Source: Dipteronia dyeriana
Lineage: Eukaryota > Streptophyta > Magnoliopsida > Sapindales > Sapindaceae
Direction of reading: 5' to 3'
Assembly: GCA_032871835.1 (NCBI GenBank)
Contig: CM065298.1
Span: 11,413,096 to 11,477,095 of the forward strand
Length of the DNA stretch: 64,000 nucleotides
The notes under the pieces were generated by a model. That model made no database searches, was not told the DNA's origin, and worked only from the letters and a program-made list of their open reading frames with translations. Below, piece by piece: positions 21,078 to 32,500 of this stretch. The translations under genes were made by a program, and so were the position numbers. Within the stretch, counting starts at the first letter, position 1. The number at the start of each line of letters is the position of its first letter.

Positions 21078-23852
21078 TCATTCCCTATTAGAGTCAATGT
21101 TAGGGTACGTCTGTTTGTTGTGTCCAATGGAATGGCAGATGCTACACTTGCTGCGGTATTCATCTAGAACACCTCTGCTTGGACCTTTATTAATCATAGG
21201 TGGGTTAGAACATCTCCTGGAATTATGCCCTGGTTGTCCACATCTTCTACAGGATTGTGTAGTTTTCCTCTCCGAAGACGAGACATGGCGACCCGCACGT
21301 GGGCATCCTGCTTGTCTTCTGGAGTTTGGATTCAAAACCACCCTCTGAGCAATGTCAGATGGCACAACCCAAATGGAAGGGTCTCTCACCGGCATAATAG
21401 GAACCGAGTACGAGTCAATAAGTGTCTGTCTCTTGTAGTAGTCCGAACACAAAGTTGTCAAGTCCAAGTTCCGCACCCTGTAAAAAACATAGCACATCAA
21501 TCACCTACATGTTTCAATAATAATCACCTCACAGTAAAACTTAAAAGTAATGTACCGTGCCGCCGTAAAAGCGTGAGAACAGGGAAAATGATCCATTTGG
21601 AATTTGTTGTAAGTACAAGTCTTTCTGGCTAAGTCAACAGTCCACTGTTTTCCAGACCGCTTAACCGAGAAAATATTCCAGTCTACTGGATTTAAGGTCA
21701 AACTTCTCTATACTTTTTAAGAGCACAAGATGTGTTGCGTCGGTCAACTGATGACGCATGGTTTGTGCAGCTCTATAGCGATCATGAAACCACCATTATA
21801 GTATATTCATAATGAACTCAGCCAGAGTCAACATAGGCAGTTGGCGTGCAAATTTTAGGCATGAGTTTATGCATTCTGCATCATTTGTTGTCATCACCCT
21901 GTACCTTCTTTCCGGGCAGTGTACACAGGACCACTTGTGTGGACCGGCATCAATTACATAATCATATGCATTATGGTGCAAGTTTCTTAACTCTTCCATA
22001 TACCGATTATATTCAAACTCGGTGTATGCACGGGCTGCTTTGTCCATTATTACGGTAACATCCTTCCTATGAAATCGGTTTTTAATATTTTCAGCAAAGT
22101 GCTAGCAACATATGGTATGGGTGGCATAAGGGAACATTTTAGAAATCCCTGCTTCAATGCTTGGATGCCTATCGAAAATGAAAATTGGCTCATCAATATG
22201 ACTTAGGGCACCTTCAAGCAATCCAAAAACCATTCCCATGAAAGGTTGTTTTCTGAGTCGCCGTACCCAAAAGCAAGTGGATACACTTGTTCGTTCCTAT
22301 CTTGTGTTGTTGCAACAAACATTGTACCCTGGAATCGTCCCTTCAAATGGGTAACATCAACGGCAATGACTGGATGCATACACGTCCAGAATCCTTTAAG
22401 TGAGGCACCAATCGACATGAAAAAGTACAGAAATTTACCATCTTCATCGCACTGTAAGTCAGTGATTGTGCCGGGATTTGTTTGTTCCAAAACGTAGCCA
22501 AATGATGGAAGCAGTTGGAAGGTTTCCTCATGTGTTCCATATATCAGTGACAACGCATAATCGAGGGCGGTGTGTGTCTTACTGTACATGATTTGGATTC
22601 CATACATTGATTTCATCTCGGCGATTATGTCCTTCGGACGCATTAGTCGACCATCTTGTTGTTGAAGTCTAGATGCAATAACTTCTCCAATTATGACTGC
22701 ACTAGCTTATCGGTGCAGGTGATGAATTTCCTCTAACGGACAAGTGTGTTCGTTGACAAAACTTCTTACTTGAAAGTATGTGCCTTCATCTCTCCTCACC
22801 GCTCTTAACTTCCACGTACAATTTTCCATCAAACAAACTAGATGTAATGTTGTCTTATTGGACCTTTTCACCTTCCACTCGAAGTTCTGCCGCATTGCAA
22901 AATGGCCTACTAATCTCTTCAAATTCTTTTTTGTTGGAAAAATTGCCCTTTATATATCATGCTTGTAGGTTCATCTTCAACCAAGTTCTTGCTTCTACCC
23001 ATACCAAACGAGTATGACTCTGCTCTTGGAATAACCCATGTTGTAGCATTATCAGAATCATCTGGAGTTACATTAGCCCGGACCTCGGAGGTCCCAGTTT
23101 TATCTGGTGCACTGGAACTAAATCTGTGTACAGGTCTTACACGTCTTTTCGTTTCAACATGTTTTTCATCATCCTTATTGTTCTGTACATTATCTACCGG
23201 ATTCAAATTACCCTCATTATCCACCTCATGAATCCGCCCAACATTCGGTGTTGTATTCTGGTCATTATTGATATCATTGTAGATCTCATTGTATTGCTGG
23301 TTATACTGCCTTACATTCATCTCAATTTGACAACCAAATACATTGTTGAATTGAGGTCCTAGTGTATTATCATGGGCGGCTACTTCCGGTGGGCCAGCAC
23401 ATATGTTTTCCCGACCATCAATCTCACTTCTTTCTGTAAACAACTGTTTGCTTCCGCCTGACAATCGTGTTATCAGGATGAGGGATATCTTCACCAATGA
23501 CACCTCCTGCTGGCCTCTCGATTAGACTAACACATACTTGAGGGATCACCCTATCTTCCCCTAGCATAAACTGAACATCATCATTGTTTCTTATAAATGT
23601 ACGACATGTAGTCCAATGAACAATTGATAGAGACTGTAGATTATCACTGTATTTGTTCTCATCAAACTTCACAATGGTTTGCACGATCGACACCAGTTCG
23701 TCGTAACTCAAATTCTTTGACACATACAAACCTTGGTTATCGGAACCTAAATATCTCTGATTTCCGTCAAGTAATTGCTCCCATCGACCGTTGTAAGATA
23801 TGACTATTCTCACCATATTCATTGTCCTGTCAAAATCATCATCAAAAACCAT
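21078..23852 (-). pseudogene. MURA-type MULE transposase, degenerate
   Basis: This gene, read from 23852, encodes the cut-and-paste transposase of the element. Order: an N-terminal region (MVFDDDFDRTMNMV), an Asn/Asp-rich linker (22919-23503), the MuDR-type DNA-binding domain (22707-22922, with TTLHLVCLMENCTWKLRA), the DDE MULE domain (22203-22643: VIAVDVTHLKGRF, PLAFGYGDSENNLSWEWF), the remainder (21796-22047), a SWIM finger (21501-21701) and a CCHC knuckle CRRCGQPGHNSRRC (21078-21500). Breaks: a one-base loss near 22212 (DCLK|GALS), TAG for Gln near 22102, and a stop at 21796. The SWIM motif reads CTYNKFQ where CxC is expected, so a zinc ligand is lost. A second knuckle ends in Tyr instead of Cys. 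Confidence 0.9.
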
Positions 23853-24425
23853 TATTAAGAAATAAATATTTAATATTAAATTTACATTTATAAAGGATTA
23901 TTAAACAAAAATCATAAGAGTAAGCGATCGAGATTTTTTTTACTGATCGAGCTTTTTTTAATGGGATCGAGCTTTTTTGGTTCAGGACCGAGCTCTATTT
24001 GTACATCATCGAGCTTTTTTTAATATGGCTCGAGCCTTTTTTCAAATATGGCTCGACCTTTTTATTTTTAGGGATTGAGCTTTTTTGTGAGGAATCGAGT
24101 TTTTTTTTGTGCGGGATCAAGCTTTTTTGGTGAGGGATCGAGCTTTTTTGTGAGGGATCGAGCACCAGTTCGTCGTAACTCAAATTCTTTGACACATACA
24201 AACCTTGGTTATCAGAACCTAAATATCTCTGATTTCCGTCAGGTAATTGCTCCCATCGACCGTTGTAAGATATGACTATTCTCACCATATTCATTGTCCT
24301 GTCAAAATCAACATCAAAAACCATTATTAAGAAATAAATATTTAATATTAAATTTACATTTATAAAGGATTATTAAACAAAAATCATAAGTGTAATCGAT
24401 CGAGATTTTTTTTACTGATCGAGCT
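23691..24425. repeat. Direct tandem duplication, 472-bp offset, of the MURA 5' end
   Basis: The stretch 23691-23945 (CACCAGTTCG onward, covering the first about 54 MURA codons, the start codon and the upstream leader) recurs at 24163-24425 with few differences. The second copy gives an alternative start at 24324 whose frame runs into the GATCGAG repeat after DELV. The duplication joint is inside a GGGATCGAGCA unit, so the minisatellite probably mediated it. Confidence 0.92.
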
Positions 24426-24770
24426 TTTTTGGTTCAGGACCGAGCTCTATTTTTACATCATCGAGCTTTTTTTAATATGGCTCGAGCTTTTTTTCATATG
24501 GCTCGAGTTTTTTTAAATATGGCTCAACCTTTTTATTTTAGGGATTGAACTTTTTTGTGAGGAATCGAGTGTTTTTCGCGGGATCGAGTTTTTTTGTGAG
24601 GGATCGAGCTTTTTTTGTGAGGGATCGAGCTTTTTTTCTGAGGGATCCAGATTTTTATGTGAGGGATCGAGCTTTTTTTCTGATGGTTCGAGCTTTTTTT
24701 CAAATGTTTCGAGCTTTTTTTAAATGGTTTCCAGCTTTTATGTCCAAGATTTTAAACTTGTTTGCACCAC
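23925..24770 (+). repeat. GATCGAGCTTTTTT minisatellite, right MULE subterminal block
   Basis: This is the same unit family as 7970-9005 and in the same (direct) orientation. It is split in two by the 472-bp duplication. Units such as GAGGGATCGAGCTTTTTT and ATATGGCTCGAGC lie between the MURA start and the right terminal repeat. The remaining stretch to 25221 is AT-rich with doubled ATGTTCATAAATGTTCATAC (about 24880-24930) and no gene. Confidence 0.88.
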
Positions 24771-25221
24771 TTCAAATCAACTAGGCCAAATATATATACA
24801 AAAAAAAAATTCATACATGTTCATTCATTATTTTTTAAAAGCTTACAACTCCCAGACATAAACAAAAAAAAGTTTAAACATGTTCATAAATGTTCATACA
24901 GTGTTATGTTCATAAATGTTCATACAATGTTATAACACAAAAATACAAAAAAAAAATGGAAATGAAGATTATAAATATTAATTTACCTTTTTCTACAGTA
25001 TATCTGGAATGGAGCTCATTTTTTAAAGAGATACCCAGAGTAGGAGTAGTTGATTTTTAGACAACTTTTTTGGACGAGAGGTTTTAAAGAATAAAGAATC
25101 GATTATTTAAGGGTAATTTCGGTAGCTCACCATAATATGTGCATTTTAAACTTAACTTATTATAACGGTGACATCACTACAACTCACCCAAAAAAAAGGT
25201 GACATTTCTCACCATTTCCAC

Positions 25222-26157
25222 TATTAAAAAACCTATGAATTGTTACAGTTAGTGGTTCATTCCTGTTCATTGATATCTTCTTCAATTACCCAGTTCCAGA
25301 ACAAGTAATTTTCATTTTATTTATTTATTTATTTTTACAATTCTGCATGACATCAAATGAACACAACATATGACACTAGATGACTCTTATGACCCTCATA
25401 TGCATTCAACGAGAAGCTCATATTAGAGAAAACAGATCAATAAATTGTTAGTTTTAAAAGCACTTACTTTCTTGTGTCTAAGATAAATTGTTAGATCAAT
25501 AACCGTATACTTCCCTCAATTAATTCTGCTTCTGAGAATCTGCTTTTCTTTGTTCCATTCACTTACTTTCCACTCTTGCATCAGATTCTTGGTTTGAAGG
25601 AAGCAATATCTCAAAACCAGTATCAAAGCAAGGTTTTTCACCTTGCTTGTTATGCTAAATATTCCTTCCTTTCTTCTTCCATGGACTATAAGAATTCAAA
25701 GAATGCATGAAAACACATTCACCAACTAATTTTCTCTCCATATTTCTCATTCAATTACCCTCTCTAAGTATGGCTGCTGAGGCAATTGTTTCCGCTGTCT
25801 TGGAGCAACTGATGTCAATATATTGGTCGAGAAATACAACAAGAGGTGAGGCTAGTAGTGGTTGTCGAAGAAGAAGTAGAGATGCTCACCAGCAATTTTC
25901 AAGCCATTCAAGTTGTGCTTGTTGATGCAGAGTATATCCTACGACGTTGATGACATGTTGGATGAGTGGAAAACTCCAATTCTGAAATTGCAAATTGAGG
26001 CTCTTTGAATAAAAAAAAATAAACAAAAGCCTTGATTCCATTGCCAAGGAGGAAGATACGTATAATTTGAATAGAATTAGGAGCAATGAAGAACCTCAAC
26101 CTCAACAATATAACTTACCTCTTTCGTCGACATATCTAAGATATGTGGTTGTGATGA
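25222..26157. repeat. Segmental duplication, copy A (right part)
   Basis: After the MULE the sequence again matches copy B (56733-58330), starting CTATGAATTGTTACAGTTAG. It includes the 5' flank and first part of the plus-strand CNL pseudogene. Homology stops where the retrotransposon nest begins at 26158. Confidence 0.88.
25626..25648 (+). promoter_or_regulatory. Conserved 9-bp stem-loop upstream of plus-strand CNL (copy A)
   Basis: AAGCAAGGT (25626-25634) pairs perfectly with ACCTTGCTT (25640-25648) around a TTTTC loop, about 120 bp upstream of the ATG at 25770. Related stems occur at 40377-40398 and 57098-57120 at similar positions upstream of paralogous starts. It could be a leader RNA hairpin; the function is unknown. 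Confidence 0.5.
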
Positions 26158-28523
26158 TGATATGTACCAAATAAATTGTGCACAACATGCATGCAAGAGG
26201 AAACCATGCTGAAGAGTTTGAAGTCGTTTAGGAATAGTTATGTTGAATAAATTAGTTGGTATTAGTTAGTTGAATGAATTAGTTAGGAGATGAGGTAAGT
26301 CATCAGGATGCTAACCGATGATAACGTCAATCTCTTTAGGTGATCATAATTTATCTCTTAGCTTCGGTATTTATCTCTTTTTTAGTTGATTTGTATTCAC
26401 AACCTATATATGGGTTGAGTTGTTTAATAAAAAGCATGGAATATTTAACCTAAATCTACTTTGGTTCTTTCTCTTCTTTCTCCCCCTAAATTCATACACG
26501 TCAAGTGGTATCAGAGCCGTTCGGTTCATGGATGCTGAGTTCCGTAATGGAGTTTATAAAATTCTGGCTCGTCATGAGTCCAGATTTGACCAAATACATT
26601 CTACCCTCAAAACTATCATGACAGAACTCCAAGCCCTACGCCTCTCTCGCAGGATATCTGAAACCAAAATCAATCCCTTTGCTCCTTGAGAATCCGCACA
26701 ACCCCTTAACCAATTCAACACTTTCCGTTCCACCACCGCTCTTCCTCTTGGTTCTCTACCCAACCAAAAATTGATCCCGTCTCTAATACTATACAGGGTT
26801 CATTCCGTCGGATTACAGGCTGAGAGGCTTGTGAAAGGAGAGAAAATTGTGTACTAGATTTTTCTACCACACCTGAAGAATTGTGTAGCGAATCAATTTT
26901 CAGAGAATCGATCCCAGAATTTTCCTTCCATGCAACGGCCGGAACCAACTGTCCTTGGGCCTTTCGAGTTGTTGACAATTAAACAACAAGAGAATGTAAA
27001 ACTCAAAAGGGAAAATATCGGCCCAGGTTGGAAATTCTGGTGAAATGGGATAGGGCACCACAAGAAGATGCAATATCGGAAAATGAGTAACGTATCTCAA
27101 AAACTTATCTCAACTTTATCCTTGCGGACAAGGATAATTTGAGAGGGGTGGAATGATATGTACAAATAAATGGTGCACAACATGCATGCAAGAGGAAGCC
27201 ATGCTGAAGAGTTTGAAGTCGTTTAGGAATAGTTATGTTGAATAAATTAGTTGGTATTAGATAGTTGAATGAATTAGTTGGGAGATGAGGTAAGTCATCG
27301 GGATGCTAGCTGATGATAGCGTCAATCTCTTTAGGTGATCATAATTTATCTCTTAGCTTTGGTATTTATCTCTTTTTTAGTTGATTTGTATTCACAGCCT
27401 ATATATGGGTTGAGTTGTTTAATAAAAAGCATGGAATATTTAACCTAAATCTACTTTGGTTCTTTCTCTTCTTTCTCCCCCTAAATTCAATCACGTCAAG
27501 TGGTATCAGAGCCGTTCGGTTCATGGATGCTGAGTTCCATAACGGAGTTTATAAAATTCTGACTCGTCATGAGTCCAGATTTGACCAAATACATTCTACC
27601 CTCAAAACTATCATGATAAAACTCCAAGCCCTACGCCTCTCTCGCAGCATATCTGAAACCAAAATCAATCCCTTTGCTCCTTGAGAATCCGCACAACCCC
27701 TTAACCAATTCAACACACTTCCGCTCCACCACCGCTATTCCGATTGGTTCTCTACCCAACCAAAAATTGATCCCGTCTTTTAATACTATACAAGGTTCAT
27801 TCCGTCGGATTACAGGCAGAGAGGCTTGTGAAAGGAGCGAAAATTATGTACTAGATTTTTCTACCACTCCCGAAGAATTGTCTAGTGAATCAATTTTCAC
27901 AAAATCGATCCCAGAATTTCCCTTCCATGCTACGGCCAGAACCAACCGTCCTTGGACCTTTCGAGTTGTTGACAATTAAAGAACAAGGGAATGTATAACT
28001 CAAAAGGGAAAATATCGGCCCAGGTTGGAAATTCTGGTGAAATGGGATGGGGACACCACGAGAAGATACAATATCAAAAAACGAGTAACGTATCTCACAA
28101 ACTTATCTCGACTTTATCCTTGAGGACAAGGATAATTTGAGAGGGGTGGAATGATATGTACCAAATAAATGGTGCATAACATGCATGCAAGAGGAAGCCA
28201 TGCTGAAGAGTTTGAAGTTGTTTGGGAATAGTTATGTTGAATAAATTAGTTGGTATTAGTTAGTTGAATGAATTAGTTGGTATTAGTTAGTTGAATGAAT
28301 TAGTTGGGAGATGAGGTAAGTCATCAGGATGCTAACCGATGATAACGTCAATCTCTTTAGGTGATCATAATGTATCTCTTAGCTTTGGTATTTATCTCTT
28401 TTTTAGTTGATTTGTATTCACAACCTATACATGTGTTGAGTTTTTAATTAAAAACATGGAATATTTAACCTAAATCTACTATGGTTCTTTCTATTCTCTC
28501 TCCCTCTAAATTCATACACATCA
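26158..28523 (+). mobile_element. Family Z: LTR-internal-LTR-internal-LTR array, chromovirus-like
   Basis: The LTRs are at 26158-26503, 27154-27498 and 28152-28523; the last has a tandem 27-bp TTAGTTGGTATTAG-type duplication. Both internals (about 650 bp) start with TGGTATCAGAGC (26506-26517 in the first), the initiator-tRNA-Met primer site. They carry a gag-start-like stretch (FMDAEFRNGVYKILARHESR, then LKTIM and LQALRLSR). They end with ILVKWDRAPQEDA (about 27030-27075) and the purine tract GAGAGGGGTGGAA. The ILVKW-PxEDA stretch resembles the C-terminal chromodomain region of Ty3/gypsy chromoviruses. Protease, RT and integrase are deleted in both internals at the same place. Confidence 0.8.
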
Positions 28524-28872
28524 AGTAATACATGCAAGTGGAAGTGTTCTAGTCAAATCAATAATTAGGTTATTATGTTTGAATAAATTAGTCAGTGCAG
28601 AAGTGGATTTGTTAGTGCTCCTTATTTTTAGTTAGTGGTTATTCAGTTGTTTGATTAGTATGCAGTGGTTTCCTTGTTTTCAGATTTATTAGTTGTTGTA
28701 AGCCTATATGAAAGCTCTTTTTGAATTGAATAAAGATATCGATTAAAATTGTAAAACAAATTATCTCTCATATTTTCTCTTTGCTCTATTCTTTTCTCTT
28801 TTCCTTCTAAATTCTTCTATTTTCTTTCTAAATTTTTCATGTATATTTCATTAATTGGAAAAATACACATCA
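28524..28872 (+). repeat. Family Y left LTR, 5'-truncated
   Basis: This matches the right Y LTR (38610-38979) but lacks its first about 18 bp. It is fused to the end of the third Z LTR at an AAGT shared by both (TCAAGT in Z, TTTAAGT in Y). It ends ACACATCA and is followed by TTGTTATCAGGG (28874-28885), a degenerate tRNA-iMet primer site. Confidence 0.8.
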
Positions 28873-29554
28873 ATTGTTATCAGGGTGATCGGAGCGATTT
28901 ATATACCTTTTGAGGTCCCCATTTTCTAGCTTTTGTTCTTATTTTCGAGTATATTTTTGTATTTGATGTGTTTGTGAGCCTTGTGTAGGTACATGTTCCC
29001 TACGGAAGATATTTGAGCTTAAATGAAGAGTTTTAGAGGTTAAAGGGGAGCAAAAATTATAGAAGTAAGTGTGGTACACCGTGTTGAAGTGAACCGCACT
29101 CCGTACCATGTGGGATGGCAGGCGAAATTGTAGAAACCTTCAAGTGCGGTACGCGAACCGCATAAGAAGGAAACGCGTACCGCACGTCGTACCGCGTTGG
29201 AAGGCTGCCTCTCAAATCAAACTGATGTGCGGTATGATATGTCGAAGTGAACAGCACTTCTGGGTAGAAATACATTTTTCAACCATTTTCAAAGGGGTAT
29301 TCTTGTCTTTTCACCCAAAAGTCTAGCCCTAGCCTTACACACTATAAATACCCTTTTTTCTCTTCATTCTTGGGAGATCTCTTCCCCTATTTTCCCCTTT
29401 CACGCCTCTTCTCTTCTCTCTTCCTCTTCCCTCTTCCATTTTCTTCATCTTCTTTCATTTCTTGCTCCCATGAAGGTTTTTCCTCCATAGGAGCTCACCA
29501 TACACCTCCATCTCACCACTATACACTTCCTCCATCCATCTTATAGTAGATTAC

Positions 29555-32500
29555 TGACACATCCTAAAGAAGTGTTCCTATTCTCAAGTATAAGAGTGTC
29601 AAAGTAATAAATTAACCGGTAAGACCGGGTCGAACCACAGGGAGGTTGTTCACTAGTCCTTGTACAATTAATTATCTAGATTAATTACTAAGCATGTTAT
29701 AAAATGAAAATCAATTAAAATTAATACTGGGGCTAAGGGATCCACCGTTGGTAATTCGAATATGATCAAATTATTAATATTTAGTCCAGATTAATGAGAT
29801 GGTATTCCACTCCACTGACCACTCTCTAATAGATGTGGGTAAAAGTACTCACTGTGCCAGACAATATCTATCTGTCTACAGTGAGTCAAAAACTCCATAA
29901 AGATTATAGGGGATAAACCACTCTCTGATAGATATGGGTAAAAGTACTCATTGTGCTAGACAATATCTGTCTATTTACAGTGAGTCAAAAAATGCATAAA
30001 GATCAGAGGGGAGAAAGTATAAAAATAATAAACATACCAAAATTTGATCATATTTTCCAAACCAACAGTATCACCTTTGGCCCCAGCTATATAAAATTAG
30101 CCAGACATAATTTAAGTATAAAATAGCTATTTTATTTAAACCGAGAAATTGAGAACAAAGGAGAGAGAATTTCACAAATCTAACATCAGATTTGGATTCA
30201 GGACATCAAAATTAGGGGGGAGAGGCCCCTTATTTATACAAAATACGGATGAAAATTGACCATCGGATAAATTTAGAATAAAGCGTCCAGATTTCGCCAC
30301 ATCATCAGTGAACAGTGACAGTGAACAGTAACTCATCCATGAGTAAACAGTAATGCATCCGAGAGTGAACAGTGAAAGTAAACAGTGAATAGTGAAAGTA
30401 AACAGTGAACAGTGAAAGTAAACTGTGAACAGTGAACAGTGAACAGTGAACAGTGAAAGTCAACTGTGAATAGTGAATAGTCACAATTACGAAAATGCCC
30501 TTCGTGGTCTTGTTAAGGTATTTTGACGTTATAAATTTGAAAACGATGTTTGTTTTGCCATCTGACTTATCCATGATTCTGAATTGATCGAATTACCTCT
30601 GAAATACAAAGAAAAATATACTGATTACTACACAACACATTTATTTAAGCGAACGAACGAAATTATGTCTGAATTGGGGAATTAATCATATCGGAAGTGT
30701 AAAATGATTATATTATCCCTTAGTAAACATACACTTTTCAGAGTTTATCACACCCCCCAACCAGCTTATTGCTAGTCCCTAGCAATTAAAGCAAAAATAA
30801 TAAAAACTCAAATTCAAATCTCTAAACTACCAAATAAACAAACTCTCTCATACATCGTTTCTCACCCTTTGACAACCAGTCATCAATTGAGTTATCAATC
30901 AAACTTTCTTGTGCTCAATAAAGATCAACACGATAACTATGAGATTCAATTGAAATCAAACAACATTTTCATTCTGAAATCTCACCAGGGCTTTTTTCTT
31001 AGGCAGTAGTTTTTTTTTTTCCTTAATACAACAAAATTGGAAACAAACATTCCATCTTTAATCCATGTAGCTAGCTTTAGGCTAATGACTCCCAAACCAG
31101 TTGGTTTAAGGGCATTAAGTGTTAAAACACTCCTACGGGCTTAATTACTCGGATTGCAGATGTTTTTTTTTAGTACAATTCTCTTAAGCTTTCTCTTTAA
31201 CCCATGTAACGAGCTTTGGGTCAATGACTCCCAAACCAATTGGTCTTAGGGCATTAGGTGTTAAAGCACCCCTCAGACTTTATTGCTTGAGTTAAAGAGG
31301 CCATGAAACTGTACTTTATTCTTATCTAGACTCCACCGTTTTACGCGAACACTCTATGCTTACTGAGGCTTGAGGCCCGACTACTAAGTAAGAGTTTTGG
31401 TCACAACACACAAAATTATTATTATTATTATTACTATATAAATTTTTAAACAAGACCACTGCCTTCGGTTGTTACCCTTGAATGATGTTTCTGAACTCAA
31501 TATCGTAAAATCTCAACTTACTGCTCATAATCACGTGTCAATGTGCGTGTGTCTAGAATAGTTCAAAATTTTTCTCAAGATGACTTAATGAACAAAAGGA
31601 TTAGTCAATGATATCACAATGGAGAGTTTATAAATTTGATTAGTCAGAAGAGAGGAAAAAAAATGCATCGAAACTACAAAGATGTGTCTCATAAGTATCT
31701 AAAAGATCTTCTTACTCGGCAATCTTTACAAAAAAAAATGGTCAAAAGTTTGTTTTTTTTTGTTTTTTTTTTAACAAAAGTTCTTGAATCAACTATCCCC
31801 TCCCCCCAACCAGAACGAGACATTGTCCCCAATGTCATTAGAAAGAGGTAAGGTTTATAAGATATCACCTGAACAACTTGAAAGACAGTAAAATCCTGCA
31901 AAACAACAAAAGAAATACAAAATATAGGAAAATAAAATGCATAAAAACCATGGGACAATCACAAACTGAGATTCAAATCAATTCTGCATTACTTGTTCTC
32001 TTCAAAAATCAAAAGTAAAAAACAATAATTACAAAAGACATTAAATGCGGAAGGAAAAAGATAATAAAAATAAAAGGATATTTACTGGTAGTTGTGATTG
32101 TGGCTCACATCTTCTTCTGGTTTTACTTCCAGAAACGGCTTTAACGCCCTCTATGGGTCGGGGATATGCTTCCCAACCAATTTTCTTATAAATTGGCAAA
32201 CAAGATCTTTTAAAGTCAGATTCCCAAGACTATATTGTGCATGTTTTCGGCTTTGTTTCTTGCTGGATGTCTAAGTGGGTTTTCAACCATGTTGTTAGTG
32301 AATGTGGGTGGTTGAGATCTCCTAATTAATTCACCACTAGATGTTCGAGACCAACGTCTCATGAAAGTTTAATGAGGGTTCATGGAGGTGAAATACACAA
32401 AAATGAAAAAAAAAGTTATGAAATTAACATGCAAAAATTCTAAGGGTGTAAATGAAAATATCCACAAGTGTGGGGCAAAAGGGTAAATGATTATAAATCT

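Larger units (their letters stand above)
7518..25221. mobile_element. 17.7-kb Mutator-like element (MULE) with MURA and Ulp1-like genes
   Basis: The element is flanked by perfect 9-bp direct repeats TATTAAAAA (7509-7517 and 25222-25230), the length typical of MULEs. Copy B carries the empty site with one TATTAAAAA at 56724-56732. The ends form degenerate inverted repeats. GTTTAAAATGCA lies about 68 bp from the left end (7586-7597) and its complement about 70 bp from the right end (25140-25151). TACCAAAATACCCT (about 7612) is mirrored by AGGGTAATTTCGGTA (about 25110). Inside are a minus-strand MURA transposase pseudogene, a plus-strand DUF1985/Ulp1 pseudogene, GATCGAGCTTTTTT minisatellites near both ends, and three later insertions. 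The gene pair is that of Kaonashi/CUMULE-type MULEs. Both genes are broken, so the copy is now non-autonomous. Confidence 0.9.

Noticed and set aside
23126..23362. Plus-strand Ile/Val-rich frame resembling a membrane protein
   Set aside because: It is antisense to the Asn/Asp-rich linker of MURA; complements of AAT/GAT codons give Ile.
30305..30574. 89-codon Val/His/Ser-repeat frame on the minus strand
   Set aside because: It is generated by the ACTGTTCAC repeat tract in the LTR.
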